A DNA stretch of 64,000 nucleotides from Heterobasidion occidentale (lineage: Eukaryota > Basidiomycota > Agaricomycetes > Russulales > Bondarzewiaceae), in NCBI GenBank assembly GCA_039111635.1, contig JBCAQO010000001.1, positions 186,001 to 250,000 of the forward strand, written 5' to 3'. The notes beneath the pieces were generated by a model. The model worked only from the letters and a program-made list of their open reading frames with translations. It did not search any database and was not told the origin of the DNA. The translations under genes were made by a program, and so were the position numbers. Shown in pieces: positions 35,831-46,592 of the stretch; position 1 is the first letter of the stretch, and each line of letters begins with the position of its first letter.

Positions 35831-37334
35831 ATGGGCATCACAGCATCCGCTCCGTTGAGGTGGTCAAGCCCAATCAAGAGGGGTGGCGCGACAGGCTCTC
35901 CAGACCTTTCCAACTCCCAAGATACAGCGATCACTCAAAAATCAATAGCACAGTCAGGGACGCGGTCTCTTCTGATACTTCTAGTACGCGCGGGCTTAAG
36001 AAGGCTCACAGGTTCATCGCTGACGTCGTGACCTTCCCAGATGTCAACCAGCATCCCAAAAGCTCAGAGACCCCCGCTCCCATTCCACGCTCCGTATCCT
36101 CCGGCGCGAAGCGATGCCTCGTCACGCAGGACTCAGGACCCTCGGTCGTGCCGTGCTATCTGCTCAACCCGCGCCTCTGGCGGTACAACAGGATGGTGCG
36201 TCCCGTCTTAGTCCCTTGCCTAGCGATCCGACCGCTGACAGCCGGACGCAGCTGACGCGTCTTGAATGGCAGTGGGGGATGAAGTACGCGTCGCTCGAGC
36301 TGGAGGTAGAGGCGAACATGATCTATCGTGCGTGGTGCCGCTGTCTGCGTCTCGGCGGCTACTGATGTACCTCGCTGGCTGCAGTTCGTGAAGACTTGTT
36401 GGAATCATTCGACAGCAACCGCTGGCTTCTGCTCCCGACCCCTGAAATGGTGAATAAAGTATGGGATCACTGTAGGAATTTTTTGTGGGCTCCAGCAGGA
36501 TTTGTCCTTCCCTCCATCGAGACGGTTTGCCCCCTTGCCCTCTCATCGATCTCCATTCTCATGACTTGGTAGATTTATGAGGGCGCTGAAGTATTCGAAT
36601 ATCGGCTGCTGCCATTGGATCCCCGCCTCCCTTCCTTCGATCGTTTCGACTGGTCAGAGGTGACAATGGCATTTGCGATATCCACCTCGGCAACCACGGC
36701 GCCTCCAACCTCCACACATCATTCGCTCCCATACGACTCGTTGCCGGCTCTCTTTTCTCGCGTCAAACCCCACTTTGTCATCTGCGACTCGTCTCCGAAA
36801 CTGTTCCCTCACATCAACTCGGTGGGGTCGCGGCTTTCGTCCGACGTTCAAGCATTGTGACCACTGTCCGAGCTGGATGCATCGTGCATGCTTCGCAATA
36901 TCGATTATTCGTACCGCGCTTGGCTTGAACGGGCCGCGCCTCCGCACTTTGCGTCTTCACCCCGCGTGCTTCGTGCACCTTCCTTAGGTCGAAAACTGCC
37001 AATGACGCGTCGCCTGCCTCCCATCGCCTGCGTTGGGCCATGCTTCAACAGCCGCTTCGTGTGGGTGCCTTCGTTATGTTCCCCTTGCAGAGGCGATGTC
37101 TGCCATCAAGACACTTCTGACTCCGATGACGATGGGAGCATGGGCTCATCCAAGGACGCGTCTGAGCACAGAGCCTACCACGCCAGCGATCTGATTCGAT
37201 ACGTGGGGGCTTGGCAGGCGTGTTGTGCGCGGCACGTCAAGAAACAGGGGCGGTGGACGTCGCGTGTGACTAACGACGAGCAGCTGCGAGGCTACGCGGA
37301 AGAGCGGTCACAGAAGATTCGCGCCGCTGCGTGA
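35831..37334 (+). pseudogene. Subfamily II HNH-like gene with Trp-to-stop mutation
   Basis: Exons 35831-35983, 36041-36195, 36252-36327, 36385-36524 and 36573-37334. The 76-nt exon is conserved; the next is 140 nt, three less than usual. TGA at 36858-36860 replaces the Trp of the conserved LWP (ALxPLSELDASCML against SLWPMSEDDAVCIL in the intact copy at 39663), and the frame then continues cleanly to the basic end RGRWTSRVTNDEQLRGY. Exon 1 is also out of phase with exon 2 by one base, suggesting a further indel unless another donor is used. The Cys4 region (CVGPC...CSPC) is intact. A truncated product of about 290 residues could still be made. Confidence 0.72.
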
Positions 37335-38016
37335 TTAATTTGTTTGCGAGGTCAGCACTGCCGTCGTCGCCTACTCTAGGCTGCTCCCTCCTGCTCCCCA
37401 TTAATGGTGACCGTCATAGGAACGGAGGCCTATAAATGGCATGCCGCCAGTGCCTACAACCGGCGGTGCGTTGAGCGTGCTAGACAGAAACACAGCATAG
37501 GGACTAGTTGCCTCAATATGGCAGTGTGCGGGGGCGTCTTCAAGATCAGCACAGAGTGTTCTCTTTGCATTCGAGCCACACTCGGTTCTTCATTCAGTCG
37601 ATGATTGTGGATACTTTGTGGATAGTCCGCCGAGCCGACCTAGTATTATCAGCTTCTGTGTTTCTTTTTGTTTTCGTGTTCAAATATCACTGGCTGTCAT
37701 TTGGATATGCATGACAATCACTTGACATATGTTGTGAAAAGAGAAATCGAATGTCCTTTCGTCACCCTGACCCCGCATCACATGACCATCCCACTCAGAC
37801 AGACTGTCCCTGACTAGCTGAGGCCTGAGGGCGACTAACTTCTGCATTCTCGATTGATAACTCAATTCTAGATACTCCGCTCAACCGACTTAGAAGTCTT
37901 TTTGTGTCTTGAGTAGTATGCACAACAAAATATCACTTCCGGCTGACCTCCGCTGGCCTCAGCGGTGGTGCCGCATACGGGGCGAGGCACTGGCCGGGCT
38001 CAGCCACTGCTCAGCC
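37335..38016. other. Intergenic with an orphan promoter element
   Basis: Contains CCCCGCATCACATGACCATCC (ATCACATGAC at 37777-37786), the same element and context as before the family genes, but no family coding sequence follows it. The TIR element at 38017 lies just downstream. Confidence 0.5.
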
Positions 38017-38410
38017 CCAGTGAAAACCCGATATTGCGAGATCGAACCAGAACGAGTGAGAACTCCCTGTGTCTCATGAGATAGTACGGTAGAGCGTGGT
38101 CTAACACTGGTCTCTCTGTATCGACCAGTTGCGATTGTTTGGCGAAAGTCGGATGTTATATATTCAAATAGTCTTTGAAATTTTTCCTTACGACGAGACA
38201 ACTCGCGGCTGCATTCGCACTCTTTCAAGTTTCTAGAAGTCGTACCTCCAGAGTTCCAATGCTATCAAGAACTTTGATCTTTTGAAACATCGGGTGCTAA
38301 CAGAATCTTGTAGAGCCATTGGTGCACGGCTCGAGCTTCATCCTGTCATCGATGGAATCAGATCATGAACAGATCCATATTTCCTCTGCGCGCACACCCA
38401 GACAACACCG

Positions 38411-38560
38411 GCAACAGCAGTGGCGGCAGCAATGTTACTTTCACCGGCACCAGTAGCAGCAGCAACCACAACAGCAGCGGCAACAACCACAACAGCAGCA
38501 GCGGCGGCAGCAGCAGCAACAACAACAGCAGCAGCAGCAGCAGTGATGGCAGCAGTTACC
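38411..38560 (+). repeat. AGC/AAC trinucleotide repeat tract
   Basis: About 45 interrupted triplets of AGC, AAC and GGC type inside the TIR element. Open in two frames, encoding either Asn/Ser/Gly or Ala/Thr runs. Confidence 0.8.
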
Positions 38561-38781
38561 TCAGGTAACGCTGTCGACTTCGACTCCTTCGATGATGTAC
38601 TAACTTCTTACCATGCTTAGCATCAGAACCGAGGAGTTAGATCTGCACACCAAATGCTTCTTCATCTGCACAAGCATCAAAAGTTCCTGCTTACTGGAAA
38701 AGGGGTGTCGGTAACGGAGTTCTATGCATAGGGAAGCAACTCGTCGCAAGGTATGTGATCTACTCTCTACTGTGTATGCAG

Positions 38782-39072
38782 TGCTGCCGCACACATAATA
38801 GCATCGCACACAGAAACATATGTGCACGACAATGGAAAGAACAATTTCCGAAAGGGACAACCAATGAATTCAATGCCTACTGGTCCAAACTTTCTTCAGA
38901 CGAGCTCGCGGTATGTTCTCATTGATTTTATTAGATCTTGAACTTAATATACATCGAAATCTATAGGTATATGACCGTCTTGAGCAAGAACAGGTGTGTC
39001 ATACTATAACTATTGAAACTATATACTAATCCTGTTCAATCCTCCTAGAAAGTGAAGGCCGGGCAGTCGTGA
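38782..39072 (+). pseudogene. Short spliced coding remnant inside the TIR element
   Basis: Three likely exons, 38782-38910, 38967-38993 and 39049-39072, encode a segment with ARQWKEQFPKGTTNEF, YWSKLSSDELAVYDRLEQEQ and KVKAGQS before a stop. This charged helical style resembles N-terminal parts of proteins carried by Agaricomycete transposons, but I cannot name the family. No complete ORF is present. Confidence 0.45.
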
Positions 39073-39543
39073 CGCAGAGCTTGGACTACCTGGGTCGAGG
39101 AGGGGCGACGTTGTTAGATGGGATTCAAGGTGGTGAGATCCTTGGTGGTGGGTGTTTTGATGTCATTCGAGGACATTAGATGGCAGGTATGTGATAGATC
39201 GATAGGGTTAGATTCAAGTAGATATGTTGTTGATGTCGATAGATATTCACCTATGTGATGAGATATGGATAGATATGGCTAAATTTTGAACGCACCAGAA
39301 CTAATTTGAGAATCGACCCAAGTCGATACAGATAGATCCCAGAACATTAGGTTTGATTTGAGCTCGGCTCAGTGCGATACGAGTCGTTCACGTTCGATCA
39401 AAATGAGACTTTTATAACCAGATCTACTCATATATCCTTGTCCGTTCTTGCTCGTTCTGGTTAGATCTCGCAATATCGGGTTTTCACTGGGGCTCAGCGC
39501 TCAGCCTCACTTCTGGCCGCATCGTCATTGAATTTGGCCTCGT

Positions 39544-39553
39544 ATCACATGAC
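39544..39553 (+). promoter_or_regulatory. E-box-like element ATCACATGAC
   Basis: Lies 110 bp before the ATG at 39663, just outside the right end of the TIR element. Confidence 0.5.
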
Positions 39554-39662
39554 TGTTCCACTTCGAGTGCTCACTCGTACGCCTTCGTTCGACCACCGTC
39601 TTGTCGCGCAATTGGAAGCACTTATCCACACAAACAAAAATCACACTGTTCATTGCAGGGCG

Positions 39663-41454
39663 ATGGGTATCATAGGATCGCTGCCATTGAGATGGTTAGG
39701 CCCAGCCGTGAGCAATGGTGAGACGAGTTTTACGGACAAGATATGTACGTCCCTGCTCACACGACCTGTCGCCATGTTTATCCTTCTAATCAATTCTTTC
39801 ACTCTGCTTTCAAAGATGTTGATGATCACACGGAATATTCGAGATACGAAAATATTCTAAATTCTGTAGCATTGGGTGTAAAACAATGCAGTACATGGAG
39901 TAGCACAGAGCCTACAGCGCAGGTTGGGATAAGCACAGATGAGAAGGAATGCCGGACAGATTCAGAATGCACAAGTATGCTTACGCTTGTGTTAATTTCC
40001 CTCCTAAATCTCTGACCTTTCTGGCTTCCTAGCTGTTGACGAAGACTCAGAAATTGGCAGCCCAGGCAAAAGAACCAGCCAGATGAATCCTTTTGACATC
40101 ATCGGTACGCATACGCGCAGGCATACTTAGATCATCAGAGCTGACCCTGTGACCTCCCTAGATGTCGATCAGCATCCCAAAACCTTAGAGACCCATGTTC
40201 CACGAATTATCTCTTCAGATATCAAACAATGTCCCATCACGCAAGAATCGAATGCCTCAGTAACACCGTGCTATCTGATCAACCAGCGCCTCTGGAGAAA
40301 TGATAGGATGGTAAGTGTCATCTCATCTTCCCAGTGATAATCCGGCTATTGACTGTTCAATGCAGCTCACGCGTCTCGAATGGTCTTGGGGAATGAAATA
40401 TGATTCACTGGATTTGGAGACAGAAGCGAACAGAATATATCGTACGCTGTTCGTTGTTTGTGACTCGGATGGCTGTTGATGCCTGCCTGCTATAGTTCGC
40501 CATGACTTACTGGAATCATTTGATAGCAACCGCTGGTTGCTGCTCCCGTCTCCTGAAATGGTAGACAAAGTGTGGGATCACTGCTTGAAATCTCTCAAAA
40601 ATGTCACAAATTCAAATCAGCAACCTTCTATCGAGACGGTCCGTACCCTCTGAATGCTATCCACTCTCTGTCTTACAGTCATCCAGATCTATGACGGCGT
40701 TGAAACGTTTGAATATCGCTTATTGCCATTGGACACAGATCTTCCTCCAATTGAACGACTCGATCAGTCAAACTCGACACCATCATCTTCAGCACCCATC
40801 CCTACTACCCCCACCCGCCATCCATATCCATTTGATACCTTGCCCACCATTGTTTCTCGCGCAAAGCCCCATTTTATCATCTGCGACGCAGCTGCAAAGC
40901 TCTTCAATCAGATAATATCAGGGACATCGGGACTTTCGGAAGTGGCACAGTCGCTTTGGCCAATGTCTGAGGATGATGCTGTCTGTATACTTGGCTATAT
41001 GGAGGAAGCGTATCGAACCTGGCTCGAATACGAACCTCCCATAAGTTTTGCCTCGACATCTCGTACACCTCTTCGGTTGCCTCCTCTTGATGCTTGTCCA
41101 AGTCTGCCTAGGAAACGTCGCGTGTCCCCGACAGCTTGTACTGGGCCGTGTGTGCGCAGTCGATTTGCGTGGACCCCTTCTGTTTGCCCTCTCTGTAGAG
41201 GTGATCGCAGTCGCCCATATGACGATACTGACGGTGATGCCACGGGCTCTGACGACAACGAAGATCTAATCAGCCTCAGTCCGTCCGAGTATGAAGCATA
41301 CCGCAGGAGTCTGAATCAATATGTAGGAGCATGGCAATCTCATTGTTTGCAGCAAGCAGGGAAGCGAAAGAGATGGACGACCTGTGTACTTAACGATGCG
41401 CAGTTAGGAAGTTATGCGGAAGAGCGGCCACGGAAGGTTGCACGGACTGTATAG
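39663..41454 (+). CDS. Degenerate HNH-like family protein, subfamily II, copy 4 (longest plus-strand copy)
   Basis: Seven exons, 39663-39744, 39816-39974, 40033-40104, 40162-40310, 40366-40441, 40496-40638 and 40687-41454, give 482 aa, all in phase. It begins MGIIGSLPLRW and has a longer Ser/Thr/Asp-rich N-terminal region than copies 3 and 5. It then shows QCPITQESN...TPCYLINQRLW (degenerate HNH), LTRLEWSWGMKYDSLD, NRWLLLPSPEM, AKPHFIICDAAAKLF, LWPMSEDDAVCIL, a complete Cys4 pattern (CTGPC...CPLC) and KRKRWTTCVLNDAQLGSY. This is the reference sequence used to recognise the lesions in the copies at 33491 and 35831. It is downstream of the TIR element, which sits 172 bp from its start. Confidence 0.75.
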
Positions 41455-42142
41455 TAAATTCATATTTGATGGTGATACCACATTTACTTATTATTACGAC
41501 GATAGATCTAAGTTTGTGATCCTGTAATGTATAAAATGGCACGTCACTTGTACTTGGTGTCTTTCGGGTACCCTCCCATGACAATTCCATCTCCGTTGTA
41601 CTCCGCTAGGCTGACCTGAATTATCAGCTCATATCCGATTGTCGCTGAGAATGATTTGAGTAATATTTCCAACAAAATATGGCTTGTGGGATCGAAAAGG
41701 CCACTGTAACCCTCAGTAAAAACAAAATTCAATTGATTACCAGGCTCAGTCAAAAAATTAGTATTGTGTCATGTATCCGTCAAGAAAGTGGCGCAAAAAG
41801 TCATGCACAAGTCATAAACTGCCAAAATTGGACACGACTTTCACACGACTTCTGCACTGCTTAGATGATGGATACAAATACCAATTTTTTGACTGGGCAT
41901 GACGTTCACCTGGAATTTCTAGTCTCCGTTGCTGACCCAATATGCAGAAGACAAGTCATTCTATACGTATGGAATTTCCGTGTTTACTGAGTGTGACCCC
42001 GTATCACATGACCATCCCACTCACCCTGAGAGTGGCAGGGAGTGGCTCGCTCGTTCACCCTCGTTCAACGAACATCTTGTCGCGCAACTGCACTCCTCTA
42101 GACAAAAACAAATTTGGCAATAACACTGAACATCGCAGTGTA
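41455..42142. other. Intergenic, no gene seen
   Basis: AT-rich, carrying the E-box-like element at 42003-42012 at its right end. No open frame with family features. Confidence 0.5.
42003..42012 (+). promoter_or_regulatory. E-box-like element ATCACATGAC
   Basis: Lies 131 bp before the ATG at 42143; context CCCCGTATCACATGACCATCC. Confidence 0.5.
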
Positions 42143-42750
42143 ATGGGCATCACAGGATCCTTACCGTTGAGATGGTCAACCCCGGTCGTGAGCGGTGTCG
42201 AGATGGGCTCATCAGATTCCAAAGGTATGTCTCCGAGTCTGTCTAAGCTGACTTTCATGCTCCTCGTTCATTTTCTGTCTCATCAAGTTGTCGGCACATA
42301 CTCCGAGCATCCTCAACTGGTGCCATCAATCCCAATTCCAAATCATTCCCGTATGTCAAGCAGTGTAACATCTACAACATTGATCGGGTCAAGCCCATTA
42401 AAAAGTCATGGTTGTAGAACGGACTCTTCTTGTATCATCGGTATGTCTGCTATTAGATTATCTATCCGTTTTCCGCAATCATAAGCTCGAAAAGATGTTG
42501 ACCCCTATTCTGAAGGCTCAAAACACGTCAACCGTATTCAACAATCCATTGATTCGGGCGTAATGCGCTTGGGTCTTAAGTGCAGCAGAGATTCCAATAC
42601 ATCGAATGTATCAATTCCTGCAAAGAGGCGCAGAGGATCTAAATCAGGACCCGAATTTACACAATCTTCCGGTGCACAAACCCTTGTTTACAACCTTATA
42701 GTTTTGTTGATTGCTATTCTTTCAAGAAGCCGATTATCACTCTTACGTTT
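42143..42750 (+). pseudogene. 5' fragment of a subfamily II HNH-like gene
   Basis: The first exon (42143 to the GTATGT donor near 42227) and the following exons match the gene at 33491: MGITGSLPLRW with SGVEMGSSDS, then a Ser-rich exon, then LGLKCSRDSNTSNVSIPAKR. Coding similarity stops near 42750, exactly where the right copy of the segmental duplication begins, so the HNH-like region and everything 3' of it are missing. The simplest reading is truncation by arrival of the duplicated block. Confidence 0.7.
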
Positions 42751-43526
42751 CTACGCCGCCTGTCTACCTGTCCATCCAAATGTCATCTGGTATCATCCTC
42801 CGGCAGACGTCCGACGTCCTCTCGCCTCGATTGGCACGCGAGAGCTCCTCCCATGCGCTCTGCAACCGGCCGTGCGCCGTGCGCCATGAACGCATCACGC
42901 CGGCCACGCTCGCTCCTTCGTGGCGCACCCAAGCAGCTGACGACACCGCCCTGCATACACGCAGGCAATCGCACCCACCCATCTCTGCTGGATAGACACA
43001 GACACCGACGACCAGAGCTGCACATCGGCCTGGCCCGCCCGCGGGACTTGCAGACGACGTGGCCGCACCGCATCACCCGGCGCGCCGCTCGGGATCTTTT
43101 GCCGCGCTTCGACAGCCCTGCTCCCCACGCGCGCGCGCGCAGGCCATCCAGGGGCCATGGCTGTGCGAAGAGGCCTCTCTTGCTGTTCTCTCTCCCTCTC
43201 TGTCTGGCGTCTATCTGGCTCACGTGCGTGTGTGCGTCCAACCCACGACACCGCGACGTGCACTGGTGGACAGACACTGAGGCTGTCGCCACCTAAGCTG
43301 GATGCTGACGAGCCCACGGGACCCGGCTGCACACAGACTCGCGTGGGCCTTTGCCTGGTCTTCTCGAAATTCCTGTCTTGAGCATCACTGTGAGCGCCCT
43401 TGGTCACAGCGGGACCTCGTGTGGTCCGGCGGTTGGAAAGCAACACGATGGTCGTTCTCCTGCTTCTGCTTGCTTGGACAAGGACCGAGGTGCACCATCC
43501 GACACTGCGGCGCCTCCTGCAGCTCC

Positions 43527-43536
43527 ATCACGTGAC
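43527..43536 (+). promoter_or_regulatory. E-box-like element ATCACGTGAC
   Basis: Lies 133 bp before the ATG at 43669; the same context as at 31490. Confidence 0.55.
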
Positions 43537-43668
43537 TGTCTTTTGTGCTACTTCCTCGTCCTTAGTACTCAGTCCTCGCTCTGGCTTTGCACGACTACCT
43601 CATCTATCACTCAGCGTATCTTTCGAAAAATCTCTTCTGAATAATCAATTCTTGTGGTAGACAGCTCC

Positions 43669-45125
43669 ATGGGCATTGCGGCGTCCGCTCCGTTGAGGTG
43701 GGCAAGCTTGGCCAAGAGCAGTGGCAAGGCGCCGGCGAGTTCTCCAGACCTTGACGGCCGTTCCCAAATCCACACTCCGGTCGAGGGTGCGCAATTCTCT
43801 GACATCCCTGGTACCCACGCACTCGAGCAAGGTGTTGCGCTCGCCGCTCACGTTGTAACCTCCCAGATGTCGATCAGCATCCCACAACCCCAGAGACCCC
43901 TGCTCCCATTCCACGCCCCGTATCCTCCGGCGCGAAACAATGCCTCGTCACGCAGGACTCTGAGCCCTCGGTTGTGCCATGCTATCTGCTCAACCCGCAC
44001 CTCTGGCGGTACAACAGGATGGTGCGTCCCGTCTCAGTCCCTCGCGTGGCAATCCGACCGTTGACCGCCAGATGCAGCTCACGCGTCTTGAATGGCACTG
44101 GGGGATGAAGTATGCGTCGCTTGAGCTGGAGGTAGAGGTGAACAGGATCTATTGTGCGTCGTGGAGTTGTCTGCGTCTCGGCGGCTACTGATGTACCTCG
44201 CTGGCTGCAGTTCGTGAAGACTTGTTGGAATCATTCGACAGCAACCGCTGGCTTCTGCTCCCGACCCCTGAAATGGTGAATAAAATATGGGACCACTGTA
44301 CAATATTTCTAGACGATGTCAAAAATCCGAATCAACAATCCCCTATTGAGTCGGTTCGTCTGTCTTCGTTCTCGGTGATAGCTCTGTCTGATGATCATGT
44401 AGATTTATGAAGGTGCTGAGGTTTTTGAATATCGGCTGTTGCCGCTGGACGAGGACCTTTGTCCGATTGAACGATTCAATGAGCCAGACTTGACCAGAGC
44501 GTCTGCTCCGCCCCTCATAGTCTCCACCGAGCGCAGATCCACGTACCATTCATATCCATTCGCCGCTCTACCGACCTTCGTATCCAGTGTCAAACCCCAC
44601 TTTGTCATCCTCGACTCCGCCACAAAGCTGTTTCATCAGATCACATCGGGGCTGTTGCTCTGGCCCATATCTGAGGATGAAGCCAACGGTATGCTTGGTT
44701 ATGTAGAGGAAGCGTATCAAACCTGGATGGAATTTGAACCTCCATCGAGTTTTGCAACAACGTCTCGTGCTCCTCTATGGAGTCCTGCTTGCGACGGATA
44801 TACTTGTCTGCCCGGGAAAGGGCATATGTTGTGGGGGGGTTGTACTGGGCCATGCGTTCACAGCCAGTTTAGCTGGGCACCCTCTGCCTACGCTCGCTGT
44901 CGAGGGTCTTACAGAGACAGCAATGGATCCGCCGCCTCCGATAGCGACGAGGACCTCAAGAGCCTCAGTCTGTCTGAGTGCGAAGCATACCACAGAAGGC
45001 TGGCTCGATATATAGGGTCCTGGCGAATGCAGTGTCTGAGAAAGGTCGGGGTCCGAGGGCGATGGACCTCTCGCGTACTCAACGACAGGCAATTGCGAGG
45101 ATACCCCGAGAGCGTGTGCGGTTGA
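43669..45125 (+). CDS. Degenerate HNH-like family protein, subfamily II, copy 5 (twin of copy 3)
   Basis: Exons 43669-43810, 43867-44021, 44078-44153, 44211-44353 and 44403-45125 give 412 aa with no stop. It differs from copy 3 by one extra codon in exon 2, a small length change in the last exon (EDLCPIERFN inserted, GPSGLNELVR missing) and scattered substitutions. The degenerate HNH region is QCLVTQDSEPSVVPCYLLN. One Cys4 position still reads CTGPC, but the second pair is YARC, so one cysteine appears lost (SAYARCRG against SVCSRCRG). It is the youngest duplicate in the window, and the lost Cys suggests relaxed constraint. Confidence 0.72.
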
Positions 45126-45387
45126 GGATATATGCTGGAGATGGTGTTCGCATAGTGATTGCTCTTAATGGGATAGGCGGTCGGGAAACCTTAGTTTTTA
45201 TGCAGCTAGATATCTTTGCATCCGGCCATACATCGGTCACTTCGCACTTAATCCGTGCACTTCTGGTCTTTTTTTCTCTGCGTGTTCGATGATTACTGGA
45301 CTCCATTTGAGCATGCATGGCCGATGCCACGAGTGATAATGTTGTGAGAGGAAAGGAATTGAATGTCTGCCGCGACTGTGGCCCTGC

Positions 45388-45397
45388 ATCACATGAC
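45388..45397 (+). promoter_or_regulatory. Orphan E-box-like element ATCACATGAC
   Basis: A copied promoter element with no family gene after it; in the left duplication the same place precedes the gene at 33491. Confidence 0.45.
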
Positions 45398-45441
45398 TAC
45401 CCCACTTGCCAGCTGAGTGGTGGGAGGGTCTCTTTCAAGAG

Positions 45442-46011
45442 CATTACATCACAGAAATGACTGCAAAAAGACAAAGGGTATTTAGATACTTTTTAATTGT
45501 TTATAATATATAAAAGATGTAAAAGATGTAAAATTGACTAAAGGGCTGGCTCATTTGATCTAGAGCCCTGAGAAAGTGTATGTATCTCCCTTAAAAAGAA
45601 GACCCACAATATTGTGAGGTGTATAAATACTGCTCACAATATCACCACCAAATATGAGAAAATATTCATCCATCACCCAGGCTATCCTAGAATTATGATA
45701 TCACATATCCAGGCCCAGGCTCCTACCCACCACCGTGTCGAGGGCAAGGGTCTATTATTATGAGAAAATAATGAAAAACATATAAGAAAACATATGACAA
45801 ATAAATGATGTAACAAAGTAATATTTTGAACCTTAATCCTCGAGCAATCCCAAGCCCTCTCCATCGGCGGCTGGCACAAAACATATACAAACATGTGCCA
45901 CCCGGAAGTTTCACCGGCATCAGCCACAAGTCCACACCGGAATTTGGTCAGAACACAATTAGTAAGCTTGTAGGCTACGAAGAAATAAACAACCAATAAA
46001 CGGCATGAAAC
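45442..46011. other. AT-rich intergenic region
   Basis: Contains AATATATAAAAGATG repeats near 45505-45530 and a paired CACAATAT motif (45606, 45631). No gene seen; probably old transposon flank. Confidence 0.4.
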
Positions 46012-46592
46012 ATGGCCACACGTCCAACTGAAGCAGTCTTAGCAGCACTAGCAGCTCAGGAAATCAATCTAGCTGATTTTTTAATCTCATTGTTAGGAAA
46101 CCCTTATTATCGGGACCACCCTGTCCTTATCAATCTCACAGCTCGGAGCAGAGACCTCTGTACTGCCTTTTACAAAAACAGGACATCATCTGGGATTATC
46201 ATATAATGGGCTCTCGACACTGCCAAGGCATACCACTCTTCCAAAATTCTTGCTCTTTCAGACCCTGAGCATGGATGGCACTTTGGTGCAGTAAATGCCA
46301 CCATAGAACAGCTGGAAAACTTCAAAATTGAGCAAATGGCCAAAGATCTAGAAAGGCTCTCACCGGAGACATGGAACCTTCTCGGAGCCATGTTAGAAGC
46401 CAACCGCGCAGCACCTGCAACTGTCACCGGAGCCACCACAAGGAAGAGTTGGCCAGAGAATAAGAAATCACACCGGTGCGCAATGCTTCTACGGATTGTG
46501 GGTGTCAAAACATCTGTCATGATTGTGGATGCCTAGATATTGAAAACTTTGTTGGAAGCAAACCATTGTGATGAGCATTATGATGCAGAGCA
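46012..46592 (+). pseudogene. Relic of an Agaricomycete transposon-associated ORF
   Basis: An open frame of 64 codons (MATRPTEAVLAALAAQEINL ... LLGNPYYRDHPVLINLTARS) ends at TAA near 46203. The same frame resumes directly with KAYHSSKILALSDPEHGWHF and FKIEQMAKDLERLSPETWNL. The style matches N-terminal parts of large repeated proteins (DUF6589-like) common in Agaricomycete genomes; that link is from memory of the family style, not a search. The sequence is cut off at 46592 by the LTR of element 1. Confidence 0.45.

Larger units (their letters stand above)
38017..39490. mobile_element. DNA transposon-like element with 40-bp terminal inverted repeats
   Basis: The left end 38017-38056 (CCAGTGAAAACCCGATATTG...) and the reverse complement of the right end 39451-39490 match over 40 bp with one mismatch. 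The ends begin CCAGTG, reminiscent of hAT-type termini, but I found no convincing 8-bp target duplication and no transposase core, so the superfamily is open. Inside are a trinucleotide-repeat region and a short spliced coding fragment, with AT-rich sequence containing GATAGATAT blocks near 39200-39260. At 1.47 kb it is probably non-autonomous. Confidence 0.7.
42750..45441 (+). repeat. Segmental duplication, right copy
   Basis: Matches 30375-33403 apart from one unit of the internal tandem duplication. It contains the gene at 43669 and, after it, a copy of the promoter element that in the left copy belongs to the next gene (33348), now an orphan at 45388-45397. Confidence 0.85.

Noticed and set aside
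38009..39505. 8-bp target-site duplication GCTCAGCC flanking the TIR element
   Set aside because: GCTCAG-like words occur on both sides but are not in the exact positions expected, and the outer TIR itself contains related sequence.
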